The notes under the pieces are model-generated. The model did not search any database, was not told where the DNA came from, and saw only the letters and a program-made list of their open reading frames with translations. Shown here in pieces: positions 35,864 to 46,029 of a stretch of 64,000 bases of DNA. Location: assembly GCF_022095615.2 (NCBI RefSeq), contig NZ_CP155561.1, forward strand, positions 186,001-250,000, in the 5' to 3' direction. The DNA is from Bacillus thuringiensis. Lineage in GTDB: Bacteria > Bacillota > Bacilli > Bacillales > Bacillaceae_G. A program made the position numbers and the translations under genes. How positions within the stretch are numbered: position 1 is the first letter of the stretch; each line of letters opens with the position of its first letter.

Positions 35864-36457
35864 ATGTCTTGGAAAAAGAAATTAGGTGTGGGAGTGGTTT
35901 CAGCCGCTCTTAGCTTATCTTTAATCGGTGGGGGGACATATGCTTATTTTAGTGATCAGGTTGTGACAAATAACGAATTAGCCGCGGGGACATTAGATCT
36001 TGCTATGCAGCCTACCACTTCTCTTAATTTAGATAATTTAAAACCTGGGGATAAAATTTTAAAGAAATTCAATTTAAAAAATAGTGGTACGTTAGATATT
36101 AAAGATGTCCTAATGAAAGTAGATTATACCGTGTACGATATAAAACGAGATAATCAGGAAGACGATTTCGGTAAACATATTAAAGTACAATTTATTTGGG
36201 ATTGGGATCCAGCTAAAAGTCCTGTATACGAAACAACCCTTGCAGAATTAAAATCACAAAATCCGGAAGTCACGTATCATAAAGTATTCCTTGCAAAATG
36301 GGTAGAGACGGGTGGATTAAAGGCAGGGAAGATGGATTGGTTCTGGATAAAGTTTATCTTTGAAGATAATAATATGGACCAGAATATGTTCCAGGGAGAT
36401 AGTATTACGATGAAAATGGAGTTCCAAGCGAATCAAACAGAAGGACAAGAAAGATAA
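35864..36457 (+). CDS. calY: CalY/TasA-family (camelysin-type) protein
   Basis: A 197-aa exported protein. The N-terminus MSWKKKLGVGVVSAALSLSL and following IGGGTYAYFSD form the typical CalY/TasA signal region and mature start. The body has the family pattern (NNELAAGTLDLAM…LKPGDKILKKFNLKNSGTLD IKDVL). CalY forms amyloid-like surface fibres and has been called camelysin, a cell-bound metalloprotease activity. Length is normal. TTGGGAGGAATAAAAC precedes the ATG. It stands alone; its usual signal peptidase partner SipW is not in the window. Confidence 0.85.
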   Translation: MSWKKKLGVGVVSAALSLSLIGGGTYAYFSDQVVTNNELAAGTLDLAMQPTTSLNLDNLKPGDKILKKFNLKNSGTLDIKDVLMKVDYTVYDIKRDNQEDDFGKHIKVQFIWDWDPAKSPVYETTLAELKSQNPEVTYHKVFLAKWVETGGLKAGKMDWFWIKFIFEDNNMDQNMFQGDSITMKMEFQANQTEGQER

Positions 36458-36649
36458 TATTGCAAGGCCCCCATATGGAAAATCTACTCTTTCCAGGATA
36501 TAGGATTTTAGAAGGCGTACTTTAATATATCAAATTTGGGGTACTATTTATGGAAAAAGAGTAAGGTACAAGAGTATCAACATTCTTTAAATATAATATT
36601 ATCAGCTTTGTTGCAAGTTTTATTTTATTTTATATAGGTTATAAACAGT

Positions 36650-36707
36650 TTCGCTTCCTTTCAAAAAACGTGAATTATGATGAGTACTTTGAAAGGAAGC
36701 GGATTTG
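36650..36707 (+). terminator. Long-stem terminator-like hairpin
   Basis: CGCTTCCTTTCAAA and TTTGAAAGGAAGCG pair around a 21-nt loop. Confidence 0.6.
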
Positions 36708-36721
36708 AAAAAACGTCACTT

Positions 36722-36812
36722 GATAATTTCGTTTTTTACGGGGTTAATATCTAATGTGTGCCCATTTTTATCGATCGCTCGATAGAGATAACGACATTCT
36801 CCTTTTGCTCCT
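36722..36812 (-). pseudogene. IS6-family transposase fragment
   Basis: The minus strand codes for GAKGECRYLYRAIDKNGHTL D, the block after the first catalytic Asp in IS6/IS240-type transposases. Both ends are lost. The sequence differs from the IS240 copies at 44703 and 51181 (YLYRAIDSEGNTIDF), so it is a separate element. Confidence 0.6.
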
Positions 36813-36827
36813 AGAATTAAAACGTTT

Positions 36828-37445
36828 AGCAAAAATAAAATTTATACGTTTGAAAAGCCCTTAAATCAACCGCATCTAATATTTATGATTGGTGGAACAA
36901 TTCATACAAAGAAAATAAGAGAAAATTGGGATGATTTATTACGATTAACTAGTTCTGTTCGTAATGGAACAGTCACAGCTTCTCTTATTCTTAAAAAGCT
37001 TGCAGCCTATCCAAGGCAAAATAGCTTATCCGTAACGTTGCGTGAGATAGGTAGGATTGAAAGAACTTTATATACATTAGAATGGTTGCAGAGTCCTGAG
37101 CTTAGAAGACGTGTTCAGGTTGGTCTAAATAAAGGTGAAGCAAAACACGCACTTGCTCGAGCTGTATTTTTTAACCGATTAGGTGAAATTCGTGATCGTT
37201 CCTATGAGGATCAATTACATAGAGCAAGCGGCTTGCAACTTCTTATTTTAGCAATCGTATTATGGAATACAGTGTATATATCATGTGCAAAAGGCGTGGA
37301 CATTCCAGAAGAAGATTTACAACATATATCTCCACTTAGATGGGAACATATTAAGTTGGCAGGTGATTATGTTTGGAACTTAAATGAAAAAACAAATTTT
37401 AATAATCTGAGACCATTACGAGAGAAAAATTATATAAAAAAGTAG
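36828..37445 (+). pseudogene. C-terminal tnpA fragment of a second related transposon
   Basis: It begins within SKNKIYTFEKPLNQPHLIFM and continues MIGGTIHTKKIRENWDDLLR…, colinear with the last 200 residues of the tnpA at 34595 but clearly diverged. It is truncated at the left by the IS6-type fragment and followed by the same hairpin and terminal repeat type. A shift near IEKAIELLRS (here ISCAKGVDIPEE) shows local deletion. It is the right end of an otherwise lost transposon. Confidence 0.8.
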
Positions 37446-37451
37446 TAAAGT

Positions 37452-37541
37452 AAGTAGCCGGTTCCCTAACGTACAGGGAACTGGCTACGATGTGTCCAAA
37501 TTGTGTCTGGACGTACAATTTTCTTTTTTGATATGGTGACC
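37452..37541 (-). repeat. Terminal repeat and hairpin of the second transposon
   Basis: The hairpin GTAGCCGGTTCCCT / AGGGAACTGGCTAC is followed by a repeat similar to 34641-34691 (TGTGTCCAAATTGTGTCTGG …ATATGGTGACC). The outermost bases are replaced by a MITE. Confidence 0.6.
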
Positions 37542-37542
37542 C

Positions 37543-37637
37543 CATGCCCATCAACTTAAGAATTTTATAACACCCCTAACAAAAAAATGTACATTTTTTT
37601 GTTAGGGGTAGTCGCTTTTTTTAGCTTAATTACAATG
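37543..37637 (+). mobile_element. IS231-derived MITE (95 bp) with internal palindrome
   Basis: The left end is CATGCCCATCAACTTAAG; the right end is TTAGCTTAATTACAATG. The centre is a perfect palindrome (37573-37608) with arms CCCCTAACAAAAAAATGT. It is followed by GGGGTACCACCAACATTTT, a Tn4430-like end. Confidence 0.6.
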
Positions 37638-37796
37638 GGGTACCACCAACATTTTGGAATTATCTTATCTAGTCATTACGTATGACTTTACAATATTTAT
37701 TGTGCTAACCTACTTCCAAACTTAATAAGGAATATTCTGTAAAATTAGATAAATTTAGAATAGAAATGTTTAGGGAAGGCGATATAACGTACGATT

Positions 37797-38617
37797 TCTG
37801 AATTATATAAGAGTGATTTTTATAAGTGTAAAGGTTTAGTAAATGAAAAAGGGCATTTAGAAGTGAAAGCTGTAATTGAAGGAGTTAATCCTGGTCGTAT
37901 ATTTGTAGATAATATTTCTTCTCCTAATTCTGGACTTATTTGGTTAGGTAATAATGATGGATTTTTTTTATTGGAAATGCAGAAAATGAAAAGTTTAATA
38001 ATGAAATTGATGATTTTATTAATAAAGTAATAGAACATGAAGCAAAGAAAGTCGGACTAAATTTTTTTGAAGGGATCGGTAATCATCCGAAATGGAATGA
38101 GATAATTGAAAAAATGTTTAAACATCGTAAATTAAGTAGTTGGAATCAAAGAGTATATACACTAAAAAAGGGGACTATAAATATAAACTTGAACCTAAAA
38201 TTGAACAAGGATATACTGTACTGAAAATCAGTAAAACTCTCTATGAAAATAAAAAAATTCATTTAAGAACATTGAGTTTTTACAATCTAAAATTTTAGAG
38301 TTTTGGTCTTCACATGATATTTTTTTAATGAGGGAATTGGTTATTGTATTGTTTACGACCATACAATTGTAGGTGTTTGTTTTTCAGGCTTTGTCGTTGA
38401 CAATATACATTGTATAGATATTGAAACAATAGAAGATCATCGAGGAGGAAAATTAGCTCAAAAGATGGCTCATAGTTTTGTAATTTATTGTTTGGAGAAT
38501 GACATAATTCCATATTGGGATTGTATTGAATTGGACAAGCCTTCTGTTACAGTTGCAGAAAATACAGGATTCAAAAATGTATTTAATTATGTAGGATATT
38601 ATTTTCCATTCGAATAA
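37797..38617 (+). pseudogene. GNAT acetyltransferase pseudogene
   Basis: Joining three frames gives a protein of about 270 residues: SELYKSDFYKCKGLVNEKGH…IWLGNNDGFFFIGNAENE…FWSSHDIFFNEGIGYCIVYD…CIDIETIEDHRGGKLAQKMA…ENTGFKNVFNYVGYYF. The ETIEDHRGGKLAQKMA block is the acetyl-CoA binding motif A of GNAT enzymes, and the whole fits the GNAT_acetyltr_2-type family. Frameshifts occur in the T-run near 37970, near 38180 and near 38280-38330. The N-terminus is lost. Confidence 0.7.
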
Positions 38618-38646
38618 TTTGTCGCTCACTTATAAGGGTCACCTTA

Positions 38647-39160
38647 CATGCCCATCAATTCAAAAGATTTTAATACTCTCAAATACAAAAAAACGTTATC
38701 CTTTCTCAACAAGCTAAATTAGAAAGGATGAAATTTTCTTATGAATCTCTCGATTCAAGATGAACTACTACATTTGCAGAAGAATTACAACGATCTGTTA
38801 CACCTTTATTTTTAGAAGAACTTGCAAGAGAAATCGGATTTATAAAGCGAAAACGTAAGTTTTCTGGCTCAGACTTAGCTACGATTTGTATTTGGATTAG
38901 TCAACGAGTAGCAAGTGAGCCCTTAGTCCGATTATGTAGCAGGCTTCATGCAGCCACTGGTACTTTACTCAGCCCTGAGGGCTTAAAAAAACGTTTAAAC
39001 ACTAAAGCAGTTTTGTTTTTACAACATATTTTTTCTTTACTGTTACAAAAAAAGTATGTGAACAAACACAAATCTCTAACCATCTTTTCTCTTATTTTCA
39101 ACGAATTCGTATCCTAGATGCTACCGTATTTCAGGTGCCAAATGCTTTAGAGGATGTATA
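38647..39160 (+). mobile_element. IS231 5' fragment fused to cry sequence
   Basis: The left end CATGCCCATCAATTCAAAAG and the leader stem are followed by a transposase start (MNLSIQDEL, 38741). It is frameshifted early (…[12 protein letters not shown]…), then resumes as [26 protein letters not shown]…. At 39160, within a motif equivalent to VPNALEDVY, it switches without a gap to cry C-terminal sequence. The rest of the element is missing. Confidence 0.7.
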
Positions 39161-40249
39161 TATGTGAGCCAAGGGTATCCCACACCAGTACCAGATGGGT
39201 ATGCATGCCCGTCAAGTTCAGATAAAAAGCATGTTATGTGTCACGATCGTCATCCATTTGATTTTCATATTGACACCGGAGAAGTAGGTACAAATACAAA
39301 CGTAGGTATTGATGTCTTGTTTAAAATTTCTAATCCAGACGGATACGCTACAGTAGGGAATCTAGAAGTGATTGAAGAAAGACCACTAACAGGCGAAGCA
39401 TTGGCGCATGTGAAACAAAAGGAAAAGAAATGGAAACAATACATGGAGAAAAAATATTGGAAAACACAACAAGCCTACGCTCCAGCAAAACAGGCTGTAG
39501 ATGCATTATTTACAAATAAACAAGAGTTACACTATCATATTACTTTAGATCATATTCAAAACGCTGATCGATTGATACAGGCGATTCCCTATGCATACCA
39601 TGCTTGGTTACCGAATGCTCCAGGTATGAACTATGATGTATATCAAGGGTTAAACGCAAGTATCATGCAAGCACGCTATTTATATAATGCACGGAATGTC
39701 ATAACAAATGGTGACTTTACACAGGGGTTAACGGGATGGCACGCAACAGGTAGAGTAGGCGTACAACAAATGGATGGAGCTTCTGTATTAGTTCTATCAA
39801 ACTGGAGTGCTGGAGTATCTCAAAATCTGCATGCCCAAGATCATCATGGCTATATGTTGCGTGTGATTGCCAAAAAAGAAGGTCCTGGAAAAGGGTATGT
39901 AACGATGATGGATTGTAATGGGAATCAGGAAACACTGAAGTTCACGTCTTGTGAAGAAGGATATATGACAAAAACAGTAGAAGTATTCCCAGAAAGTGAT
40001 CGTGTACGAATAGAGGCTGGAGAAACCGAAGGTACATTTTATATAGATAGCATCGAGTTGATTTGTATAAAAGGCTATACTAGCAATTATAACCAAAACA
40101 CAGGTGCTATGTATGAGCAAGAATACAGTAGCAACTACAACCTGTATAATCAAAATTATACCAACAATTACGACCGGTATTCCGGCTGTACGTGTAATCA
40201 AGGCTATAACAATAATTAGAACTCTGGCTGTACATGTAATCAAGGATAA
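39160..40249 (+). pseudogene. 5'-truncated second cry C-terminal (ORF2) copy
   Basis: From YVSQGYPTPVPDGYACPSSS it is colinear with residues from about 180 of the ORF2 at 26732-28420 and very similar to it, on the opposite strand. It includes the KKHVMCHDRHPFDFHIDTGE, NVITNGDFTQGLTGWHATG and FTSCEEGYMTKTVEVFPES blocks and the Asn/Tyr/CTCNQG tail. The frame ends at TAG 40217; the next codons still encode a CTCNQG unit. No start region or toxin gene remains, and the 5' end is an IS231 junction. It marks a second cry operon lost by rearrangement. Confidence 0.8.
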
Positions 40250-40361
40250 AACAGTTAACGATTCTAAATAAGAATCAGCATATGGGCAAAAAAATAAAAT
40301 CCTACTTACAAGGGCTATTGCATAGCATACAAAAACTTTATAAATAACGGACATATTCTAG

Positions 40362-40397
40362 AAGAGATCTCCTAAATTCTAAAATAAGGAGATTCTT
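40362..40397 (+). terminator. Terminator of the second cry copy
   Basis: AGATCTCCTAAATTCTAAAATAAGGAGATTCTTT is an imperfect version of the 26593 hairpin. Confidence 0.5.
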
Positions 40398-40398
40398 T

Positions 40399-40721
40399 GG
40401 TTCTGGTACAAAATAGTGGGATATGAATGAAGAGTAAAAGGGAATGGAACGTTATGCTGTTAAACCAAAGAGTTCATTGATAAGATATATCTGCCTTTGG
40501 ACAAACTTCTCCCCTTGGAGAGTTTGTCCTTTTTTGACCATATGCATAGCTTCTATTCCAGCAATCATTTTTGTAGCTGTATGCAATGATTTCAATCCCA
40601 GCATATTCGGAATCCGTTTTTTGATAAATCGGTGATCTTGTTCAATTTTAAGTAATAGTACCAGTATGGTCAATTTTAATAAACCGTTTTCAAGCATTGT
40701 TGAATTTTTGCACCAGAACCA
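40399..40721 (-). mobile_element. Internally deleted IS240 (IS6 family)
   Basis: Both ends are inverted GGTTCTGGT(A/G)CAAAA copies, but only 323 bp separates them, against about 860 bp for IS240. The residue encodes the C-terminal end of the transposase on the minus strand (…AGIEAMHMVKKGQTLQGEKF V…). Confidence 0.75.
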
Positions 40722-41505
40722 TTTTAACAAAAAGTTTCAATTAGAATTTTGAATATTTTTTAATTAATAAAATTCAGACGTGAAAACAAGTGGTTTTAAT
40801 AAGGCTAAGGTATACCTATATAAACGGAGATTTATTGTTCCAATGGTGAGGTAATATTTTAATTGATATGCTAAAACCAATGATTTTTCAGAGCCAAATA
40901 GTCTTAGTCTATAACAAGCACTTTGAGATGTGTTTGAATTTTAAAAATGTAATAAAACATGAAATTATCACATAGACTTTAATAAGTATTACAAATAACT
41001 GATATCCCCAGATGGAGCCTTCTTATATAAAAGGGGGCTTCATTTAGTTCTACCTTATTACATTTCAAATTTGTAAAGTGTCGTTTTAAACACCTTTAAA
41101 GACGTGGGTTTTTAGAGTTTTTTGATCAAATAGCCTGATAAACTATTAAGTATTGATATTTATGCTGTTTCTAATCTAATCATGTATAAATTTTTCAATT
41201 TTGAATAGTGAGGAATATTTTTTGCAGTCTTATGCTTATTTTTCCATATGATATAAGGATATATAGGGTTTCATCCCCTACACGACAAACCCGCTTTCAC
41301 ACCTAAAAACAGGGGGAAAGGTATATTTAAGGTGCAATTTAGTAGTTAATTTTTTTGAGCAGATGTTTTTCCAATCACGAAAAGATGATGGAAATCCAGA
41401 AATCTGATGTTGTTTTATTCAAGTTTTTTTCAAGAGATATCAGTTTTAATTGTAATTTTTTAACTTTTCTTTCGATTTCTGATGTCTTATCTTTTTAGGA
41501 TTACT
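40722..41505. repeat. Non-coding region with dispersed repeats
   Basis: Positions 40970-41100 are the inverse of 7865-8000 and include the hairpin AGCCTTCTTATATAAAAGGGGGCT. Positions 41105-41460 resemble 11385-11530. GGGTTTCATCCCCTACACGA near 41265 resembles GGGGTTTCACCCCAGACGA at 8096. No gene is seen. Confidence 0.5.
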
Positions 41506-41961
41506 TTAGTATTTTCGTTGTTTAGCCATGTTAATAAATGGTTCATATGTACTCGTTTCATCAAAAGGATGTCCGAAACCATTTTTACCTTCTTCTTCTG
41601 CATGATAATCGTATGTTACGATGCCTACCCCTTTCGAGTTGCTTTCAGGGAAATAGATAAGGACTTTTGCTTCTTCGGAATTAGATAGGTATAGAGAAAT
41701 ATAAATTTTGTCTATTAAGTATTTGTTAATTTTATTAATTGTACTTGTTCCGTGTGTACTTAAACCAATACCATCATAAATATGTAATAAGTTATTTTCT
41801 GTATCAATATATAACTCAAAATAATTACATTTCATATTGTAAAAGTTTTCTGTGATTAAATGGAATCTATTATTAATAATACTGGGAAATAAAAATACAT
41901 CATAAGTTTCATTAGTAGTAATAACACTAGATTGTTCATTATTTAATGATTTTTTGAACAT
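41506..41961 (-). CDS. Hypothetical protein (151 aa)
   Basis: I do not recognise the family. The protein is soluble, with alternating beta segments (YDVFLFPSIINNRFHLITENF, YFELYIDTENNLLHIYDGIG, KIYISLYLSNSEEAKVLIYF) and no signal peptide. TTGGAGAGGAATTTATT precedes the ATG. It is flanked by exosporium-type repeats also found at 8 and 11 kb, so it probably travelled with that island. Its function is unknown. Confidence 0.6.
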   Translation of the reverse strand: MFKKSLNNEQSSVITTNETYDVFLFPSIINNRFHLITENFYNMKCNYFELYIDTENNLLHIYDGIGLSTHGTSTINKINKYLIDKIYISLYLSNSEEAKVLIYFPESNSKGVGIVTYDYHAEEEGKNGFGHPFDETSTYEPFINMAKQRKY

Positions 41962-42360
41962 AATAAATTCCTCTCCAAGTATAGTTTAATAACTTGTAAT
42001 AAAAGTGAGTCAATGTTTAATTAATAGTATTTTACAGAAATAGATAATGTTTAATTTTATGTTTTGTAAAATTTATTTATTAAATAAAAAATCCCTTCAC
42101 GATTTCTTAAGGAGTCATTATACATTGGAAGGGTACTTTCATTTTAATATGTAAAAGAAAAAAATTGTATTGATAAAATTTACTTTCTTAACCTATTTTA
42201 ATTTTTTTTAAACACTAAAATTCAATTTACATTTTTGTTATTTTTCCGCTCACATGAAAAGGTCCATTAGTATATTATCGAGCAGAATTGGCAAAAAAAT
42301 TTAATTCAATCATGAAATTATGCATAATTTAGAAATATAAATTAAATAAATAATAAAGAT
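41962..42360. other. Intergenic, no gene seen
   Basis: AT-rich, with a weak inverted repeat around AATCCCTTC…GAAGGGTA (42091-42138). Nothing else is supported. Confidence 0.35.
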
Positions 42361-42364
42361 CAAT

Positions 42365-42605
42365 AAATTCTATAAAGCAAATTCTCTTGAAACGCGTAAT
42401 ATATCAATCACTTTAGACAATATGGCGTCACTCTAATACTAATCTCAATTTTCTTGTGTTTTTTGTACTAACAATTTGTTGAATATTGATGATTCTGTTT
42501 TATAGGGCTTGTTTACATATATACAAGGGGATAATACGGATAAATTTATATTAAATGAGCATGGTTCAAGTCGGATGAAGGCACCTAAAAGGTGTCTTTT
42601 TTCTT
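42365..42605 (+). repeat. ~210-bp non-coding repeat with terminator, copy 2
   Basis: Homologous to 15150-15362 in the same orientation, ending in GGCACCTAAAAGGTGTCTTTTTT. A 64-codon frame across it is not conserved in copy 1, so it is not treated as a gene. Confidence 0.5.
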
Positions 42606-43351
42606 ACAATATCCTATATTTTGTCCCGGAATTTTTAGATAGCCTCCAAAAAAGGAATCGTAAACAGGGCCCTTTTAGTTTTTATAGTGATACAAATTGT
42701 TAAATAGCTATTTCAATGTAAATTTTTTAAAGTAGCGATTATAGAAACAAAAAACAAGCTGTAGCATACTTCATATTCCTTTCAAGCTTTGTATTACCTT
42801 GAAAAATGAATGAAAATTGTCGTGGTCTAACAGGAGTAATCCCTCTTTTCAGCGATTGAGAAAGGCTGACCATTTCGGATACTTCTTTTGGAATTTTAAA
42901 TAGAAAAATTTAGATAGTAGATGATTTTTAGGATGGAACAGAAATTGAAGAATTATCTATATCCACTTTATTACAGGATATGGCGAAGTTAATGAACTAG
43001 CTATTATTCCATTTTTGTAAGTGAAATCAATGTTTTGTTTGTTGATGCGCATAGAAAGGATTAATGTCAAGAATATTCAGTTTAAATAATATCAATTTAC
43101 TATAGTTTACAATTATGTGAAACTATTACCGATATGAATTTTTCTTTAAAACTTACCCCTAATAAAGATTTAAAGAGATTTTTGTTGTATTCATCATTAA
43201 GAAGGGAGCCAATTTCTTTACCAATTGGCCTTTTTTGAATCCATACTCTTTTTCATTAATAATTTTACCACATCAACAATATATGTATAATTATTAATTC
43301 TTAAAATTTGGACTAAACGACTCATTTTGATGAGGGGAACTGTAGGATTGT
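42606..43351. other. Intergenic with one terminator
   Basis: Only short, non-conserved frames. AGGGAGCCAATT / AATTGGCCTTTTTT at 43203-43238 is terminator-like. No gene is supported. Confidence 0.35.
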
Positions 43352-43609
43352 TTGGGGTGTCATTACCATAATAGTGTATGCACATATTGTATTGATGATT
43401 GTAGGGTTGGAAAAGAAATATATCAATTAGGAACTGGATTAATTTTTGATGAAAAGGAACCGAAAAGAAAAGTAAAACGGAAGTGGGATCATTTTTGCCA
43501 GCAAGCGCTCGAGTTAAGAAGAAAAGGATGTACATATAAAAAAATAGCACACCAATTAGGATGTCATGTAAGTAGTTTGCGTAAACAGCTAAACCAGCGT
43601 GGTTTGTAA
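43352..43609 (+). CDS. Small HTH protein with Cys/His N-terminus (85 aa)
   Basis: Residues 46-85 (WDHFCQQALELRRKGCTYKK IAHQLGCHVSSLRKQL) form a homeodomain-like helix-turn-helix. The same block recurs in the next gene as WDEKCQQAVQLFNQGTEYPT IAKIVGCNVSNLYREL. The N-terminal CHYHNSVCTYCIDDC could bind zinc. The TTG start has a poor ribosome site, and the gene may be 5'-truncated. It is probably a DNA-binding plasmid protein. Confidence 0.5.
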   Translation: MGCHYHNSVCTYCIDDCRVGKEIYQLGTGLIFDEKEPKRKVKRKWDHFCQQALELRRKGCTYKKIAHQLGCHVSSLRKQLNQRGL

Positions 43610-43757
43610 ATAGTAGGATAAAAGCTGTCATAGAAGGGATAAGAAATGGGGCGGGCCTTCTTTTGAGAATTATCTGAGAAACTAGCAGGGATTGCAGATA
43701 ATTCAGTAGGATGCGAACACTTTTGGGATGTATCAAACGAAATGAGGTGAATGCAGC

Positions 43758-44129
43758 ATGAGAGCAATTGCGAAAAAAGTACAAATGCTACGCTTACAGG
43801 AGGAGCATTGTAAAATAGAAAGAGAGTGTATCAAATTAGAAAAAAATACAGCTAAAAAACGAATCGAAAAAGTACAAACGCCAGAAGAAAAATGGGATGA
43901 AAAATGCCAACAAGCAGTACAATTATTTAATCAGGGAACGGAATACCCAACTATTGCAAAAATAGTTGGGTGTAATGTGAGTAACTTGTATAGAGAGCTC
44001 AAGAAACGTGGTGTATTACAAATACCAAAGCAAGTAGCACCATCTAAATTAGTAAAGTCACCCATAATATCACCAAAAACAAAAAAATCGAAGTTCGAAC
44101 AATATAAAGAATATTATATGTATAAATAG
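43758..44129 (+). CDS. Coiled-coil / HTH protein (123 aa)
   Basis: Residues 1-45 are a charged coiled coil; residues 50-92 are a helix-turn-helix like that of the preceding gene (WDEKCQQAVQLFNQGTEYPT IAKIVGCNVSNLYREL); the tail is basic. GAGGTGAATGCAGC precedes the ATG. The two genes are tandem paralogues, 148 bp apart. HTH domains of this type occur at the ends of resolvases and in plasmid replication or segregation accessory proteins. The exact role is unknown. Confidence 0.6.
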   Translation: MRAIAKKVQMLRLQEEHCKIERECIKLEKNTAKKRIEKVQTPEEKWDEKCQQAVQLFNQGTEYPTIAKIVGCNVSNLYRELKKRGVLQIPKQVAPSKLVKSPIISPKTKKSKFEQYKEYYMYK

Positions 44130-44550
44130 GAGGATTAATGGCTATAAGATGATTTATCTAAATTTGGAATACTATTACTAGATACATATTCTGCCTATGA
44201 TCAAAGGGGTTTAAACAAACATTTGATTAAAAAAATACACTTGAATAGTAATTACATCTACAACGCGATATTTTTAGATGTACAACAAAATACACTTTTG
44301 AACATTAAATTTAAGTTTTTTATGAATTAAGCTTATTCTATTTTTTATGAGGTGAGTAAAGATACCGATATACCCAAAAATACATTTGAAAAAAATCTTA
44401 AGAGATTTTGTAACATTTGCTCCTTATTGTCCGCTAATTTTTAGTAATACAAAGCCCCTGAAATTTGTTATTCAAGTTGTATAACGCATAAACTTAATGG
44501 TCGTGATAGTATGAAATGAATACATTCTTTGTGAATAGAAGGGGATATAT
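44130..44550. other. Intergenic, no gene seen
   Basis: AT-rich, with only short frames and no recognised repeat. Confidence 0.35.
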
Positions 44551-44702
44551 CATGTTAACTGAATTTCAAAAAAGTTTTTCTCAAAATTAAAAATTCCACC
44601 AAAAGAAAATGTGAATTTCAAAGATTCGCATACAATTCCTTTACAGATGGGGCACTTATTACCGTATGAAAATATTGAAGAAAAGCTGCTTTTAAAGAAT
44701 CG
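44551..44702 (+). pseudogene. Gene remnant interrupted by IS240
   Basis: MLTEFQKSFSQN is followed by a TAA, and a shifted frame continues PKENVNFKDSHTIPLQMGHLL… up to the IS240 end at 44703. No continuation was found beyond 45546. Confidence 0.35.
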
Positions 44703-45546
44703 GGTTCTGGTGCAGAAATAGTGGGATATGAAAGAAGAGTAAAAGATTCCTAGCGGAATTGAACGTTATGCTGTTACACCAAAGAGTGCATTGATAAGAT
44801 ATATCTGCCTTTGGACAGACTTCTCCCCTTGGATAGTTTGTCCTTTTTTGACCATATGCATTGCTTCTATTCCAGCAATCATTTTTGTAGCTGTATGCAA
44901 TGATTTCAATCCAAGCATATTCCGAATCCGTTTTTTGATAAACCGGTGGTCTTATTCAATGATATTGTTTAAATATTTTTTCACACGAAGTGGCATACCG
45001 TGTGGTATGCACTGTTCGTCTAACAGGATAGGATTTATCTCCATCAACAGTTATAGAACGAGGTCCTGTGGCATGACAAGAAACCAAGGCTTTCTTTAGA
45101 AATCGCTTGGCAGCTTTGGCATCTCGTTTATTGCTCAAATAAAAATCAATTGTGTTTCCTTCGGAATCAATCGCACGATATAAGTACATTTTCTCGCCTT
45201 TGATTTTGATGTATGTCTCATCTACTCTCCAGGAATCATTTGTTCGTTTCAAATGTTTTCGAATACGCTCATTCAATTCAGGTCCATATTGATGAACCCA
45301 TCGCATAATCGTTGTATGGACCAAGGATAATTCTCTTTCTTCCATCATTTTCACCAAATCACGAAGAATGAGGTTGTACCGTAGGTACCAACGTACCGCT
45401 AATACAATGATATCAGGCTGATAATGTTTCCATTTGAATATATTTTCTTTTTCCATACTGATCACACAACTTTTTAAGTAGTAGTACCAGTATGGCCAAG
45501 TTTGAAAGAACATTTTCAAATCGTTTAGCTTTGTTGCACCAGAACC
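44703..45546 (-). mobile_element. IS240-type element (IS6 family), nearly complete
   Basis: 844 bp between inverted GGTTCTGGTGCA ends. The transposase is on the minus strand. The slight shortfall from about 860 bp matches a small deletion in the transposase. Confidence 0.8.
44766..45456 (-). pseudogene. IS240 transposase with internal deletion/frameshift
   Basis: It starts MEKENIFKWKHYQPDIIVLA at 45456, with the IS6 HTH region and DDE blocks SWRVDETYIKIKGEKMYLYR and SITVDGDKSYPV. After that the frame breaks: AIRDLKD, present in the copy at 51181, is missing and a shifted tail (RRTVHTTRYATS…) follows to 44956. The normal C-terminus (…IRNMLGLKSLHTATKMIAGI…ALFGVTA) is still readable in another frame down to 44766. 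It is non-functional. Confidence 0.75.
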
Positions 45547-45686
45547 CAGGAAAGCACCCGTGTACATATTTAAGCTAGCATTTATAGGATATAGCAAGCA
45601 TATACCAATAAGAAAAATTAACTATATTATAATTTGATAATATAAAAGTCACTATTGAGAAAATGGGGAAGTCTATGTTTCACTCA

Positions 45687-45727
45687 AAAAAGAAAAGATG
45701 CCTGCGTAAAAGCAGACATCTTTTCTT
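45687..45727. terminator. Terminator of the 26-aa peptide gene
   Basis: AAAAGATGCCTGC / GCAGACATCTTTTC stem, 26 bp past the peptide's stop on the minus strand. Confidence 0.65.
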
Positions 45728-45752
45728 CTTTGCCATTTTTAGAAGCCAGTGA

Positions 45753-45833
45753 CTACATTAATACTTTTAATAAGTCTGTTACTAACGGAATTACGCCACC
45801 AATAAATTTTAATACTGCAATTGCAATTTCCAT
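45753..45833 (-). CDS. Candidate 26-aa amphipathic peptide
   Basis: Sequence MEIAIAVLKFIGGVIPLVTD LLKVLM. It forms an amphipathic helix of the size and style of phenol-soluble modulins and leaderless bacteriocins. The gene has AGGGGG about 10 nt before the ATG, its own terminator, and a possible -10 upstream (TATTATAAA, minus strand, near 45880). No leader or processing site is visible. If real, the peptide would act on membranes, as haemolysin, bacteriocin or toxin of a type I system. It is too short for standard gene finders. Expression is unproven. Confidence 0.5.
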   Translation of the reverse strand: MEIAIAVLKFIGGVIPLVTDLLKVLM

Positions 45834-46029
45834 CCCATGTATGCCCCCTATTTAAATCTTACTTTCATTATTAATTGGCTTTATAATACACCACAATAGG
45901 GTGATTTTAATATGTAATTTTATATATCTGGATATTTCATATGCTATAACATTTCATTTTTTCAAAAGGAAATTTCTCTTTCAAAAAGAATCTATACAAA
46001 TATACACTTTTTTGAAGGCGTGATTCTCA

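Noticed and set aside
42509..42703. 64-codon plus-strand frame
   Set aside because: It spans the duplicated non-coding block and its terminator; the other copy does not preserve it.
43218..43784. 188-codon minus-strand frame
   Set aside because: It overlaps two plus-strand HTH genes that are homologous to each other at protein level; the minus frame is not conserved between them.
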